Below, one piece after another: positions 15,708 to 23,469 of a stretch of 50,603 nucleotides of DNA. The DNA is taken from positions 1-50,603 of IMG/VR virus record IMGVR_UViG_3300032309_001784; one strand, written 5' to 3'. A program made the translations under genes and the position numbers. Under the pieces are notes generated by a model. It was given only the letters and a program-made list of their open reading frames with translations. It ran no database searches and was not told the origin of the DNA. Source of the stretch: a virus. Positions within the stretch are counted from its first letter, which is position 1; the number at the start of each line of letters is the position of its first letter.

Positions 15708-16867
15708 ACGCTGACGTGTCCTTAAAACTCCCGCCTCCCTCGCCGGCCGCCGACGCCGAACAGGTGACGCAGCGGCAGGAGGGCGAGACTCTTGAAGCCC
15801 GCTCTACGAGCCAGCGGATCAAGACCGTCGAGGATTTGATCGCTCACATCGAAGCGGACATGAGCCGCTTTGAGATCGCCGCATCCGAGGCGACGACCTG
15901 GGAGTGCGGGAACGGTGACGGCGGCACGATCGAACTGCACCGGGTCTTCGTGCGGCTGAAGCCCAAGGCCGGGCCGGGCGTGCGCGAGTGCGTCGAGGCG
16001 ATGATCCAGGCGGCAAGCAAGCCCCTGCGGAAGCCGCTAACCAAAAGCGTAAAGGCCCCAAAGCGTGACGGCCTCTGGCAAGTGCTGTGCGTGGCCGACA
16101 CCCATTTCGGCAATTACGCCTGGAGCCAGACCACCGGGGCCGGCGACTGGGATCTCTCGATTGCCGAGCGTGTCGTGCACGCTGCGGCCGGCGAGCTCCT
16201 GGCGGTGGGAGACTCCCACAACCCCACTCGCCGAACGATCGCCTTTCTCGGTGACTTGTTCCACTACGATCGAGCCGAGCGAGCCGAGACCTCCAGCGGC
16301 ACGCCGCTCGAACGAGACGGGCGTCTTCAGAAGATGATTCAGGTCGGTAGCGACGTGCTGCTCGGCATCGTGGAGCGGTCGGCGGCTACGTGCCCCACCG
16401 ACGTTGTGCTGGTGCACGGGAACCACGATGAGACGTTGAGTTGGGCGTTCCATCGAATCCTTCTAGAGCGGTTCCGAAACGATCGCCGCGTGCGAGTCGA
16501 GGAGCGGTACACAGGGCGGAAGTACCTCGCCCACGGGAAGAATCTGCTCGGCTTCGCCCACGGGCACAAGGCAAAGAAGAGACTGCCGCAGATCATGGCG
16601 ATCGAGGCGGCGTCGGAGTGGGCGCGATGCCCGTATCGCGAGTGGCACACCGGACACTACCACTCATCGGCGGCAGAGTGGTCGCGGCCTATTGAGACGA
16701 TCGACGGCGTGCTCACGCGGGTAAGCCCGTCGCTCTGCGCCCCTGACGACTGGCACGCTTCGCACGGGTTTCTGAACACTAGACAGTGCATGGAGACTTT
16801 CATCTACGCGCCCGAGGGTGGCCTCACCGCGATGCACGTCTCGACACCAACGAAAGGCAGACCATGA
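15683..16867 (+). CDS. metallophosphoesterase (calcineurin/Mre11-type)
   Basis: 394 residues from ATG 15683. Metal-binding motifs in order: DTHFG (D139, H141), GDLFHYD (190-196), GNHDE (246-250), AHGHK (292-296) and GHYH (324-327), the full two-metal set. The first ~125 residues are an extra N-terminal region. Such proteins hydrolyse phosphodiesters; phage members resemble SbcD-like nucleases, so DNA processing is the best guess. ATGA overlap to the next gene. Confidence 0.88.
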   Translation: MARKHIRLDADVSLKLPPPSPAADAEQVTQRQEGETLEARSTSQRIKTVEDLIAHIEADMSRFEIAASEATTWECGNGDGGTIELHRVFVRLKPKAGPGVRECVEAMIQAASKPLRKPLTKSVKAPKRDGLWQVLCVADTHFGNYAWSQTTGAGDWDLSIAERVVHAAAGELLAVGDSHNPTRRTIAFLGDLFHYDRAERAETSSGTPLERDGRLQKMIQVGSDVLLGIVERSAATCPTDVVLVHGNHDETLSWAFHRILLERFRNDRRVRVEERYTGRKYLAHGKNLLGFAHGHKAKKRLPQIMAIEAASEWARCPYREWHTGHYHSSAAEWSRPIETIDGVLTRVSPSLCAPDDWHASHGFLNTRQCMETFIYAPEGGLTAMHVSTPTKGRP

Positions 16868-17310
16868 CAACGACGGTCGAAGAAGCGAACGCCGCACTGC
16901 GGCAAGCGGTGGGCCAGCGAATCAACGCGGCGGCATCTGGGTATGACCCCCAGGATGACGAACGACCGTGGAGGGGCGACGCGTTGCTCGCGGAGCCAAC
17001 CGTGCATCCGACCAGCCAGGCGTTCTTTGATCTCTGCGACGCCTTGAAAGAAATGCACCGCCGCAAGAGTCGGGACTACGGCTGCCCGAACGGCGGCGAT
17101 CCACTCGCCAACATTCGCAACGGCGCGAAGTTTGTCGGCATCGAGGCGTGGAAGGGTGCGATGGTTAGATTGAGCGACAAGGTGACGAGGCTCGCGAGCT
17201 ATAACGCGACGGGCAGGTTAGAGAACGAATCGCTCGATGACAATTTATTCGACCTCGCATCCTATTCGCTTCTCGCACTTTTACTTCACCGGGAGGAGCG
17301 TGATGCGTGA
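16864..17310 (+). CDS. nucleotide-modification-associated (DUF1599-like) protein
   Basis: 148 residues. Core pattern KSRDYG, then GIEAWKGAMVRLSDKVTRL, then DESLDDNLFDLASYSLLALLL resembles the all-alpha MazG/DUF1599 type, in which acidic residues of the D-D-x-x-D-L-A-Y helix bind Mg2+ and nucleoside phosphates. Predicted role: nucleotide pool or modified nucleotide metabolism. First ~55 residues are an extra region. Assignment by motif recall. Confidence 0.68.
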   Translation: MTTTVEEANAALRQAVGQRINAAASGYDPQDDERPWRGDALLAEPTVHPTSQAFFDLCDALKEMHRRKSRDYGCPNGGDPLANIRNGAKFVGIEAWKGAMVRLSDKVTRLASYNATGRLENESLDDNLFDLASYSLLALLLHREERDA

Positions 17311-17425
17311 CGTGATCGCGTGGACGCTGACGATCCTCGCGGCCGCAATTGCACTGCCTGCGCAGTTGCTCATGTTTCTCGCCGAGTGGATCGGAGACAA
17401 AGCGGATGAATGGATTGCCGACTGA
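17303..17425 (+). CDS. small membrane protein
   Basis: 40 residues from ATG 17303 with strong GGAGGAG 7 bases upstream. One transmembrane helix (VIAWTLTILAAAIALPAQLLMFLA) with an acidic tail. Overlaps neighbours on both sides. Could be a holin-like or exclusion protein; nothing more specific can be said. Confidence 0.6.
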   Translation: MRDVIAWTLTILAAAIALPAQLLMFLAEWIGDKADEWIAD

Positions 17426-17618
17426 TCGCCGCGTGCCCTACTCGGAAGAGGAGGCCCAGGAGGCGTGGCTGTTCGTCGGTCGCTACGGGCCGTCGAACTC
17501 GTGGACAGCAACCAACGGCACCGCGGCCAGGATGATCGGGCGATTGCTTGAAGAGCGCGAGCGGCTGCTCGTTATGCTCGCGGCGCGCGAGAACATCGCG
17601 AGGCCCGCGGAACAGTGA
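17406..17618 (+). CDS. small hypothetical protein
   Basis: 70 residues from ATG 17406, overlapping the membrane protein by 20 bases. Helical, with paired segments SEEEAQEAWLFVGRY and ARMIGRLLEERERLLVMLAAREN. Last gene of the rightward late transcript before the convergent integrase. The 69-base gap to 17688 shows only weak dyad symmetry (GTTGC 17631-17635, GCAAC 17664-17668). Confidence 0.55.
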   Translation: MNGLPTDRRVPYSEEEAQEAWLFVGRYGPSNSWTATNGTAARMIGRLLEERERLLVMLAARENIARPAEQ

Positions 17619-17687
17619 GCCGGGCGGCGGGTTGCAGGGCTGTGCAGGGTCGTCCTTTCCCCCGCAACGCCCTCCCCGCCTGCTCGG

Positions 17688-18587
17688 TCACTTTGGCTTC
17701 GGCTTGCCCTTGAGGTCGAGCGGCGGGAGGAAGTCGAGGGCCGATTGCTGCCCCACGATCCGGGTGTCGAGGTAGTGCTTCTGGGTCGTTCGAGCCGACG
17801 CGTGCCCGAGGTGCTCGGTGGCATCGCCGCCGCCGGCCTTCACGTAACTGCCGCTCGCCTTGCGGATTGCATGGAACCCGCGGGGCGTCACGCCCGAGCA
17901 GGCGCAAATCTTACGGAGTATCTGGTAGATCGAATCCTGCTTGCGGTTCTCCAGCCACGGCCACACGAGGCAATTATCGCCGCGCCGCTGGGTCGTGAGC
18001 CAGGCGGCGAGCTCGCCGCTGATCTGCCTCTCGATCGTTGTGGTGCGATCCTTGCGGGTCTCCCCGAGCACGGTGATGACTCGCCGCTCCAGATCCACCT
18101 CGCCCCAGCGGACAGCCAAGAGCCCCCCGACGCGCTCGCCGGTCTCCCAGCAAGCCCGAACGAGAGTCATAAACAGCCAGGCCGCCGGCACCGGGCCGAC
18201 CTTCCCATAGCAGTGCCGGGCCTCGCGGATGATCGCGGACACCTCCTCGACGGTGTATCCGCGCGGCGGTCGCGTGGGCACCTTCAGGCGAGGGAAGTCG
18301 ATGAACTCAGGAATGAGCCTCTTGCGAGCCGCCAGCGAGGCCAGAGACGAGAGATGACTCTTGTCCTTGGCGACGGTCGCCGGCGATGCCAGCCGGCCTT
18401 TACGAGGCGTCGTGGCTCGCCAACGCAGGAATCGTGCCATCGTCAGATCGGTAAAATCCTCAAGCGTCGCCGGCCGCTGGAGAAACTCCTCTAGCCGGTC
18501 GATGGTTTCGTTTATCATGTGCACGGTACGCTCCCTCAGTCCCTTGAGCACGGCGTAGCGATCGTTGGCGAGCTCTCGAATCGTCAT
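17688..18587 (-). CDS. int: tyrosine integrase
   Basis: 299 residues. Start is the ATG complementary to 18585-18587, preceded by GGAGG; a longer upstream frame lacks such a site. N-terminal SAM-like DNA-binding domain (~1-105), catalytic domain with R152 (GERVGG), K179, H239-x-x-R242, H262 (LGHAS) and nucleophile Y272 (HYLDTR). All catalytic residues are present. It is the only - strand gene and shows the phage is temperate. The attachment site should be close to one end of this gene but cannot be located without the host sequence. Confidence 0.93.
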   Translation of the reverse strand: MTIRELANDRYAVLKGLRERTVHMINETIDRLEEFLQRPATLEDFTDLTMARFLRWRATTPRKGRLASPATVAKDKSHLSSLASLAARKRLIPEFIDFPRLKVPTRPPRGYTVEEVSAIIREARHCYGKVGPVPAAWLFMTLVRACWETGERVGGLLAVRWGEVDLERRVITVLGETRKDRTTTIERQISGELAAWLTTQRRGDNCLVWPWLENRKQDSIYQILRKICACSGVTPRGFHAIRKASGSYVKAGGGDATEHLGHASARTTQKHYLDTRIVGQQSALDFLPPLDLKGKPKPK

Positions 18588-18802
18588 CGTTGCACCCTCC
18601 TTTAGTGGTCTGAACACCAGTATATGTACAAGACCAGCGGCGGCATGCCCTCCGCTGGAGATGTTGTTCAGTATCGTATGGGTGTGCCGACCGGGCCGGC
18701 TACGCCAAAATCTGAACGAGCGCACAGGTGGTGATATACGCCGGATTTCAGCGGCGTAGATTGTTGCTTGACCAACTAACGCTCGGTGCTAGATTTCAAG
18801 GG
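18588..18802. promoter_or_regulatory. divergent lysogeny control region with inverted repeats
   Basis: 215 bases between integrase and the HTH regulator. Inverted repeats: CCAGCGG (18634-18640) with CCGCTGG (18652-18658); TGGTCT (18606-18611) with AGACCA (18631-18636); TACGCCG (18737-18743) with CGGCGTA (18752-18758). These are good candidates for operators or recombination arm sites. The rightward promoter for the regulator lies at 18768-18795. Confidence 0.6.
18768..18795 (+). promoter_or_regulatory. sigma70-like promoter for HTH regulator
   Basis: TTGACC (18768-18773), 16-base spacer beginning AACTAACG, TAGATT (18790-18795). The same spacer start AACTAACG occurs in the promoters at 19177 and 19762. 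The ATG at 18803 is only 8 bases past the -10 box, so the transcript may be leaderless. Confidence 0.7.
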
Positions 18803-19087
18803 ATGATCGCTTTGCCACAACAATTTCAGGGCGGAAACTACTTCACCGTGACCGAGGCTGCCTCTTTCATGGAGTGCAGCGTCGGCTGGGTGCGGATGCT
18901 CATTCTCCAGAAGAAGCTCGATGCCACACGGGTCGGCAATCGCACGCTCTTGATCCCGCAGGCCGCGGCCCAGAGGGCGAAGGACTTGCTCACGACCCGG
19001 TCGCTAGGCAAGCAGGGGCAAGCAAAACGCCCAGCGGCAAAGCGGAAGCCCGCCAAGAAGGCCGCGAAGGGCCGGTCGCGGGGCTAG
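18803..19087 (+). CDS. MerR/excisionase-type DNA-binding protein with basic tail
   Basis: 94 residues from ATG 18803 (an upstream GTG in frame lies before the promoter). Winged-helix pattern YFTVTEAASFMECSVGWVRMLILQKKLDATRVGNRTLLIP is the HTH_17/excisionase fold, residues ~12-55. The C-terminal 25 residues are Lys/Arg/Ala-rich like histone H1 tails (QAKRPAAKRKPAKKAAK). Divergent from the integrase, so likely excisionase or regulator of the lysogeny switch. No Shine-Dalgarno at proper spacing. Confidence 0.78.
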   Translation: MIALPQQFQGGNYFTVTEAASFMECSVGWVRMLILQKKLDATRVGNRTLLIPQAAAQRAKDLLTTRSLGKQGQAKRPAAKRKPAKKAAKGRSRG

Positions 19088-19119
19088 CCTTCTCATTTCC
19101 CAAGTGTCCAGCCGCCAGC

Positions 19120-19135
19120 CGGCAGGGCCGTTTTT
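19120..19135 (+). terminator. weak terminator-like hairpin
   Basis: CGGC-AGG-GCCG (19120-19130) followed by TTTTT (19131-19135), 33 bases after the regulator stop. The stem is only four pairs with a three-base loop, so termination would be weak at best. Confidence 0.35.
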
Positions 19136-19176
19136 CACGGGGAATACGCTGTTTCGGATTTTTTCTGGATTCCCCC

Positions 19177-19204
19177 TTGCCGAACTAACGATACTTGCTA
19201 CTAT
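19177..19204 (+). promoter_or_regulatory. sigma70-like promoter, AACTAACG family
   Basis: TTGCCG (19177-19182), 16-base spacer beginning AACTAACG, TACTAT (19199-19204). The leader then holds the inverted repeat GTCAGG (19211-19216) / CCTGAC (19226-19231) right at the expected start of transcription, a possible operator. Confidence 0.68.
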
Positions 19205-19254
19205 GTGGGTGTCAGGCGAGTGAGACCTGACGCAACGCAAACGGGAGACGAATA

Positions 19255-19506
19255 ATGAACGCCGCCTTCACCATCACTGAGCCCCGCGAGATCATCAAGG
19301 CTCTGCTCAAGACGTTCGAGGATGCCCGCGGTTGGAAGTACCCGATCGCTGCCCAGCGGTTCACGCAGGAGCACCTCGCCTTTGAGGTCGCGGCTGCGAT
19401 GGATTTTTACTACGGCGGGCACGAAATGAGCTCGCACGTGAACGATGCCGGCGAGACCGTGTATGCGGTGAGCAGCCGTGGCTACTACCACTACGTGGGA
19501 GCCTGA
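19255..19506 (+). CDS. small early protein, unknown
   Basis: 83 residues from ATG 19255 with GGGAGA 6 bases upstream and its own promoter. Helical N-terminus (PREIIKALLKTFEDARG) and a Tyr-rich end (MDFYYGGHEM, RGYYHYVG). First gene behind an early promoter, so possibly host takeover or regulation; no family recognised. The 115 bases after it show nothing else. Confidence 0.6.
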   Translation: MNAAFTITEPREIIKALLKTFEDARGWKYPIAAQRFTQEHLAFEVAAAMDFYYGGHEMSSHVNDAGETVYAVSSRGYYHYVGA

Positions 19507-19621
19507 CCGACCTCTGCCACCGGCATTCGGGCCGGCGGCAATACCGCACAAGGGTGGGGCCACCCAGCCCGCCGACAGCCGCGAAATGGGTGGCATTCTT
19601 ACACACGCCAAGGAGGGCACC

Positions 19622-19765
19622 ATGCAACGGTTCTGGAATCGACTCTTCGAGCAGTTGGTGATGATCCGCCTGGGCCAGGAGCTCGGGACCGACTCCGACC
19701 TTGCCCAGACGATCGCCGGAGGCATCGACGTTTTCGTGCGAATGCTCGGCGTTTTCTTGTCTTGA
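19622..19765 (+). CDS. small early protein, unknown
   Basis: 47 residues from ATG 19622, selected because AAGGAGGG (19611-19618) lies just upstream; a longer frame reaches back to 19478 but has no such site. Amphipathic helices (MQRFWNRLFEQLVMIRLGQEL and IAGGIDVFVRMLGVFLS). Its stop codon is inside the -35 box of the next promoter. Confidence 0.6.
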   Translation: MQRFWNRLFEQLVMIRLGQELGTDSDLAQTIAGGIDVFVRMLGVFLS

Positions 19766-19789
19766 CGAACTAACGCTACGCACTACTCT
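19762..19789 (+). promoter_or_regulatory. sigma70-like promoter, AACTAACG family
   Basis: TTGACG (19762-19767), 16-base spacer beginning AACTAACG, TACTCT (19784-19789). A related AACTGACGCTA repeat follows at once (19790-19800), giving two near-direct copies of the spacer motif, as expected for a regulator binding site. Confidence 0.68.
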
Positions 19790-19831
19790 AACTGACGCTA
19801 AGTGCCACAACAAATTTTCAGCACTGAACGC

Positions 19832-19859
19832 TTGACACACAAACGCGAAGAAATACATT
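19832..19859 (+). promoter_or_regulatory. strong sigma70-like promoter for replication operon
   Basis: TTGACA (consensus, 19832-19837), 16-base A-rich spacer, TACATT (19854-19859). It lies 43 bases downstream of the preceding promoter and 63 bases before the next start, so the replication genes have tandem promoters. Confidence 0.72.
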
Positions 19860-19922
19860 TCCCCTCAATCGAACCCCACGACTGAACGCGTGTTCACCAC
19901 TCGACAGAAAGGAATCCCCCAC

Positions 19923-20141
19923 ATGGACGCCCATTTTCCTGAATACGCCGCTGCCGCCGCAGCCCTCCACGAGCAAACGCCCTCCCCGATCCACGAGCCC
20001 GCAGTTGGTGACTTCGTGAGCGGCGTCACTGCCGGAAAGCGATGGGCGGGCCGCGTGCAGTGGGTCGCGGACGACGGCCGGATCTCGATCGAACTCGACG
20101 GCGGCTGGCTCTACGTGAGCAGCGGCGACATCACGCACTGA
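19923..20141 (+). CDS. small SH3-like protein, unknown
   Basis: 72 residues from ATG 19923 with AAAGGAA upstream. Second half GDFVSGVTAGKRWAGRVQWV-DDGRISIELDGGWLYVSSGDI is a compact SH3/Tudor-like barrel pattern. First gene behind the tandem early promoters. Function unknown. Confidence 0.62.
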   Translation: MDAHFPEYAAAAAALHEQTPSPIHEPAVGDFVSGVTAGKRWAGRVQWVADDGRISIELDGGWLYVSSGDITH

Positions 20142-20151
20142 AACACAGGAG

Positions 20152-20168
20152 AGGCGGTGGAACCGCCT
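20152..20168 (+). promoter_or_regulatory. tight hairpin upstream of recombination ATPase gene
   Basis: AGGCGGT-GGA-ACCGCCT, seven perfect pairs around a three-base loop, 11 bases after the previous stop and about 88 bases before the ATPase start. No T run follows, so it may stabilise mRNA or attenuate, not terminate efficiently. Confidence 0.45.
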
Positions 20169-20255
20169 GACGCAAGGACGCACGTGCCGTGGAGCCAGGA
20201 GGGCAAAGCGGCTTTTTAAGACGAACGGAAACGACAGAACGAAAGGGACTCGACA

Positions 20256-21188
20256 ATGGTTGCTATCAGAAAGGCCCGCCGCAGTGCCACGAAACTGCGG
20301 CTTCTCCTCACCAGCCCCAGCGGCGGCGGCAAGACCTACGGGGCGTTGCTGCTTGCGAAGGGTCTCGGCGGCAAGACCGTGGTGATCGACACCGAGGAGG
20401 GATCGTCCGACCTCTATGACACGCTCCACGATTTCGACGTGATCGACCTCAAACCGCCGTTCACCCCGGAACGCTACATCGAGGCGATCACGGCGGCAGA
20501 GGCCGCGGGCTATGGAGTGATCGTGATCGACAGCGTGACGCATTGCTGGAGCGGCCAGGGCGGCTGCCTCGAACTTTTGGACGACATCGCCAAGGCCCAG
20601 TTTCGCGGCAACACGTGGTCTGCCTTTTCGGTCATCACGCCACGCTGGCGGGCGTTCGTTGACGCGATCCTGCGAAGCCCGGCGCACGTGATCTGCACGG
20701 GCCGCAGCAAAACTGAGACGGCGCAAGTGGAGGACGGTGGGCGGAAAAAAGTGGCGAAACTCGGGATGAAGCTCGAAGCCCGCGACGGGCTTGAGTACGA
20801 GTTCACGGCGGTGCTTGATCTGATACACGACGGCCACTTCGCCACGGTCAGCAAGGATCGCACGGGCTTGTTTTGCGGCGACCCGAAGCCTATCAGCGTC
20901 GAGACCGGCAAGCGTCTCGCCGACTGGCTCGCGGGCGGCGCGGCGATTGCCACCGAGCCCGGCGTCACGCAGCAACAGCCGCAGAACGCCACGGTCGAAG
21001 CCCATCGGAAGAAGGCCGGCTGGCGCGACCGCGTCGCCCAGGCGGCGACGGTGGCCGAACTGAGCGCGATCTCTGACGAGGCGGATTTCGCCGTGTCCGC
21101 GGGCAAGCTCACCCACGAGCAACGCGACCAACTTGAGACGCTGATCGCCCAGCGTCACGAGACGATTGACGAGGCGTCGAGAACTTGA
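20256..21188 (+). CDS. RecA-like AAA ATPase, Sak4-type recombination protein
   Basis: 310 residues. Walker A SPSGGGKT (residues 20-27), Walker B VIVID (88-92) and a polar sensor region (CTGRSKTE) fit the AAA_24/Sak4 type of phage single-strand annealing or strand-exchange ATPases. Residues ~240-310 form a separate helical C-terminal domain. The next gene is a single-strand-binding protein, the usual Sak4 partner. AGAAAGG-type site upstream. Confidence 0.85.
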   Translation: MVAIRKARRSATKLRLLLTSPSGGGKTYGALLLAKGLGGKTVVIDTEEGSSDLYDTLHDFDVIDLKPPFTPERYIEAITAAEAAGYGVIVIDSVTHCWSGQGGCLELLDDIAKAQFRGNTWSAFSVITPRWRAFVDAILRSPAHVICTGRSKTETAQVEDGGRKKVAKLGMKLEARDGLEYEFTAVLDLIHDGHFATVSKDRTGLFCGDPKPISVETGKRLADWLAGGAAIATEPGVTQQQPQNATVEAHRKKAGWRDRVAQAATVAELSAISDEADFAVSAGKLTHEQRDQLETLIAQRHETIDEASRT

Positions 21189-21231
21189 GTCTGAACGGAA
21201 CGAACCTCAACAACAACAGGAGAAGGAAGAG

Positions 21232-21702
21232 ATGGATTTCACGATCGACATTGCACCGCAGGCAGACAGCATCGACACCGCAGACCGGCCGCTCGTGCCG
21301 GCCGGCACGCACACGCTGACTATCCGCTCGGCGAGTGAAGGCCCGAACGAATACAAGCGAAGCGACGAGAACCCCGAGGGGCTCTGCCTCAAGTTGCGAC
21401 TCGCCTCCGACGGCAATCACAGGTTCGTTTTCGATGACCTCCCCGCTCACTTGGCGTGGCGTGCCCAGCAACTCGCCGCAGCGGTCGGGATCATTCCGGT
21501 GGACGGCAAACTCACGCTGCGGCCCGACGAGCTCGAAGGCCAGAAAGTGAGCGTGGAAATCACGCACTACACGTCGAAGGCCGGCAAGGTCAGCGCCGTG
21601 GTGAAGCGGTATCTGCCCGCTACTGCCACGCCGAAGGCGGTGAAGAGGAGCAACCTCGCCGCCGTGAACGCTGCGTTTCCCGATGACGACATCCCGTTCT
21701 GA
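21232..21702 (+). CDS. single-strand DNA-binding protein (DUF669-like) with DDDIPF tail
   Basis: 156 residues from ATG 21232. OB-like beta-rich body with PAGTHTLTIRSASEG and EGLCLKLRLA, and the acidic C-terminal tip DDDIPF, the same tip by which bacterial SSB recruits replication and repair proteins. DUF669-type proteins next to AAA_24 ATPases play this role in many phages. Poly-A/G rich leader AGGAGAAGG supplies the binding site. Confidence 0.82.
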   Translation: MDFTIDIAPQADSIDTADRPLVPAGTHTLTIRSASEGPNEYKRSDENPEGLCLKLRLASDGNHRFVFDDLPAHLAWRAQQLAAAVGIIPVDGKLTLRPDELEGQKVSVEITHYTSKAGKVSAVVKRYLPATATPKAVKRSNLAAVNAAFPDDDIPF

Positions 21703-21713
21703 GGAGGCCACAC

Positions 21714-21971
21714 ATGAGCATCTTCGGCGACGACGAAGACGACGACCGGCACGCTGCGAATCGACGGTGGAACTCCTACCTCGATGAGATCGACGCCGAG
21801 ATCCGAGAGGAGCAAGCCCAACGGGCGACGTTCACCGCGGACATCGGCAATGTGTTAGAGCCCGACATCGTGATCAAGCCCGGGTCGCATCACGCGGCTG
21901 CGGCTGCGGCGGTCGGGCGTGAGGACGAGTACAGCAACCGAATGCGTCAGAAGTACGGAGGAGAGTGGTAG
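21714..21971 (+). CDS. small acidic protein, unknown
   Basis: 85 residues, strongly acidic N-terminus (GDDEDDDRH) and helical middle (YLDEIDAEIREEQAQRA). GAGGAGG precedes the ATG. Same operon as SSB. No recognised family; a DNA-mimic role is possible but speculative. Confidence 0.6.
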   Translation: MSIFGDDEDDDRHAANRRWNSYLDEIDAEIREEQAQRATFTADIGNVLEPDIVIKPGSHHAAAAAAVGREDEYSNRMRQKYGGEW

Positions 21972-22127
21972 ATGCCCTGGCACGACACGTGGACGCAGAT
22001 GAAACGGAAAAAGGCCCAGCCGCAGGGCCAGATTCGCCAATCGACTAGGGCGAAGCGGACGGTTCGCGGGAGTACCGACACCACCACCGCAGTGAAGGCT
22101 CGCAAACGACCTCCCTTGCCAGAGTGA
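21972..22127 (+). CDS. small basic protein, unknown
   Basis: 51 residues from ATG 21972 to TGA 22125-22127, starting right after the previous stop with GGAGGAGAG upstream. Very basic (KRKKAQ, RAKRTVRG, KARKRPP) with Thr-rich stretch; probably binds nucleic acid. The acidic/basic pair with the preceding gene could form a complex, which is inference. Confidence 0.6.
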   Translation: MPWHDTWTQMKRKKAQPQGQIRQSTRAKRTVRGSTDTTTAVKARKRPPLPE

Positions 22128-22176
22128 CTTCGCCGCCGGCCCGGCGTCACAGGGCTAATACACAAGGATGTGAACT

Positions 22177-22998
22177 ATGAAATCCCTCAACACCTTCTCT
22201 GAGATCGCCCCGCTCTACCTTGCCGAGCGCGTCGTCACCAAGCACTACGCCGCGAACGTGACTCGGGTCGCGGGCCGGGCCGGGCCGCTGTCGGTGGAAC
22301 GGATGAACCGCTACCTCACGAAGCGCGTCGAAGAGACGAGCGGGCTCACGACGCGATCGGAGCGGACGATCCTGCTCTCGCTCTGGAACTGGGGCTACCA
22401 GCGCGGGCTCGTCAAGGAAGCACCCCGCGGCGTGCTCAAGATGAAAGCCAGGCGGAAGCCGACGAAAGCGTGGACGGTGCCGCAACTGAAGGCGGTGCTT
22501 GATGCCGCGAAGGCGAAGACCGGCAAGAGGCTTCGCAGCGGTGCCGATCTCGGCGACCTCCTCGTGTGCTGGGTGCTCGTGGGCTACGAGTGCGGTGCCA
22601 GATTCGGCGACGTGATGAGTTTCACCCGCGACCATATCGACGGCGACACGCTCGCGTGGGTGCAGAGCAAGACGGGCGACCCGATCACCCGCCCGCTCAC
22701 GCCCGCGTGCCTCGACGCGATCGACAAGATGCTCGCGAAGTCGCCCGACGGGCGCATTCTCGGCTGGGCCTGCGGCCGGCGGATGGCGATGCGTTACATG
22801 CGCGAGCTCCTCGACTCGCTCGGAGTCGGCGGCTCCTCGAAGTGGTTGCGTCGCTCTGGAGCCACTCACTGCGAGATGGAAAAGGCCGGGGCCGGAAGGC
22901 TCCACCTGGGCCATCGGTCGCCAGCCCTCTTTGAACAAGCGTATTGCGATTGGTCTCAACTGCGGACGAAAACCCCGAGAACCCCTGCCCTCGTTTGA
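22177..22998 (+). CDS. second tyrosine recombinase, in the replication operon
   Basis: 273 residues. C-terminal catalytic domain carries R142 (CGARFG), K165 (SKTGD), K222-x-x-R225 (KWLRRSG; Lys replaces the usual His), H246 (LGHRS) and Y256 (EQAYCDW). The N-terminal ~95 residues look like a core-binding domain. It is far from the integrase, on the opposite strand, and co-directional with replication genes, so chromosome/concatemer resolution is more likely than integration. Confidence 0.8.
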   Translation: MKSLNTFSEIAPLYLAERVVTKHYAANVTRVAGRAGPLSVERMNRYLTKRVEETSGLTTRSERTILLSLWNWGYQRGLVKEAPRGVLKMKARRKPTKAWTVPQLKAVLDAAKAKTGKRLRSGADLGDLLVCWVLVGYECGARFGDVMSFTRDHIDGDTLAWVQSKTGDPITRPLTPACLDAIDKMLAKSPDGRILGWACGRRMAMRYMRELLDSLGVGGSSKWLRRSGATHCEMEKAGAGRLHLGHRSPALFEQAYCDWSQLRTKTPRTPALV

Positions 22999-23011
22999 CT
23001 GGAGGCTTGGA

Positions 23012-23182
23012 ATGCCACCCCTCAACCGCGTACCCGTCGAACGGGTGCGACAACTGCTTGCCCAAGGCGTCACGGCGTCGGCGATCTGCCGCCGCCTGGC
23101 GATCAACAAGGGCTCGGTGTCGCAGATCAAGACACAGATGCAGAAGGAGTCGCAAGGATGCACGACTACCAGTTCGACGTGA
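23012..23182 (+). CDS. small HTH protein (Hin/resolvase-type helix-turn-helix)
   Basis: 56 residues from ATG 23012 with GGAGG 7 bases upstream. VERVRQLLAQGVTASAICRRLAINKGSVSQIKTQM is a classic recognition helix-turn-helix as in resolvase C-terminal domains, with no catalytic part. Overlaps the next gene by 25 bases. Likely a small regulator. Confidence 0.68.
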   Translation: MPPLNRVPVERVRQLLAQGVTASAICRRLAINKGSVSQIKTQMQKESQGCTTTSST

Positions 23183-23469
23183 TCTCGCGCGTCGCTGATC
23201 TGCCGCTCTTTCGGGCGACCAACCCGGCGACATCACGGGCCGCTGCCGCCGAGGCGAAGAAGTTCCGCAGCCAGCACCACCGGCAGATCCTCGACGCACT
23301 CGCCGCTGGGCCGGCGGGGGCCAGCGGGATCGCGGCACGGTGCGGCATGGTCGCCCACCAGATCGGCAGGCGATTGCACGAGCTCGCCAAGGCTGGGCGG
23401 ATCGTGGAGACGGGCCGTGTGGTGAGGAGTGCGAGCGGGCGCGGGGAGCGTGAGTGGAGGGTGAAGTGA
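23158..23469 (+). CDS. winged-helix DNA-binding protein
   Basis: 103 residues. RQILDALAAGPAGASGIAARCGMVAHQIGRRLHELAKAGRIVETGR is a winged-helix pattern (three helices plus wing with R-rich tip). The N-terminal PATSRAAAAEAKK stretch resembles proteins often found in phage replication blocks. Overlaps the HNH gene start by one base. Confidence 0.7.
   Translation: MHDYQFDVISRVADLPLFRATNPATSRAAAAEAKKFRSQHHRQILDALAAGPAGASGIAARCGMVAHQIGRRLHELAKAGRIVETGRVVRSASGRGEREWRVK

Noticed and set aside
17619-18802. Attachment site in a tRNA fragment near the integrase
   Set aside because: No T-arm like GTTCRA and matching stems could be found; the true attachment core needs a host comparison.
19478-19621. 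Extended start for the 19622 gene
   Set aside because: The longer N-terminus is low-complexity and lacks a ribosome binding site, while AAGGAGGG lies just before ATG 19622.
19818-21158. Long - strand open frame opposite the recombination ATPase
   Set aside because: Crosses several + strand genes and promoters with no signal of its own.
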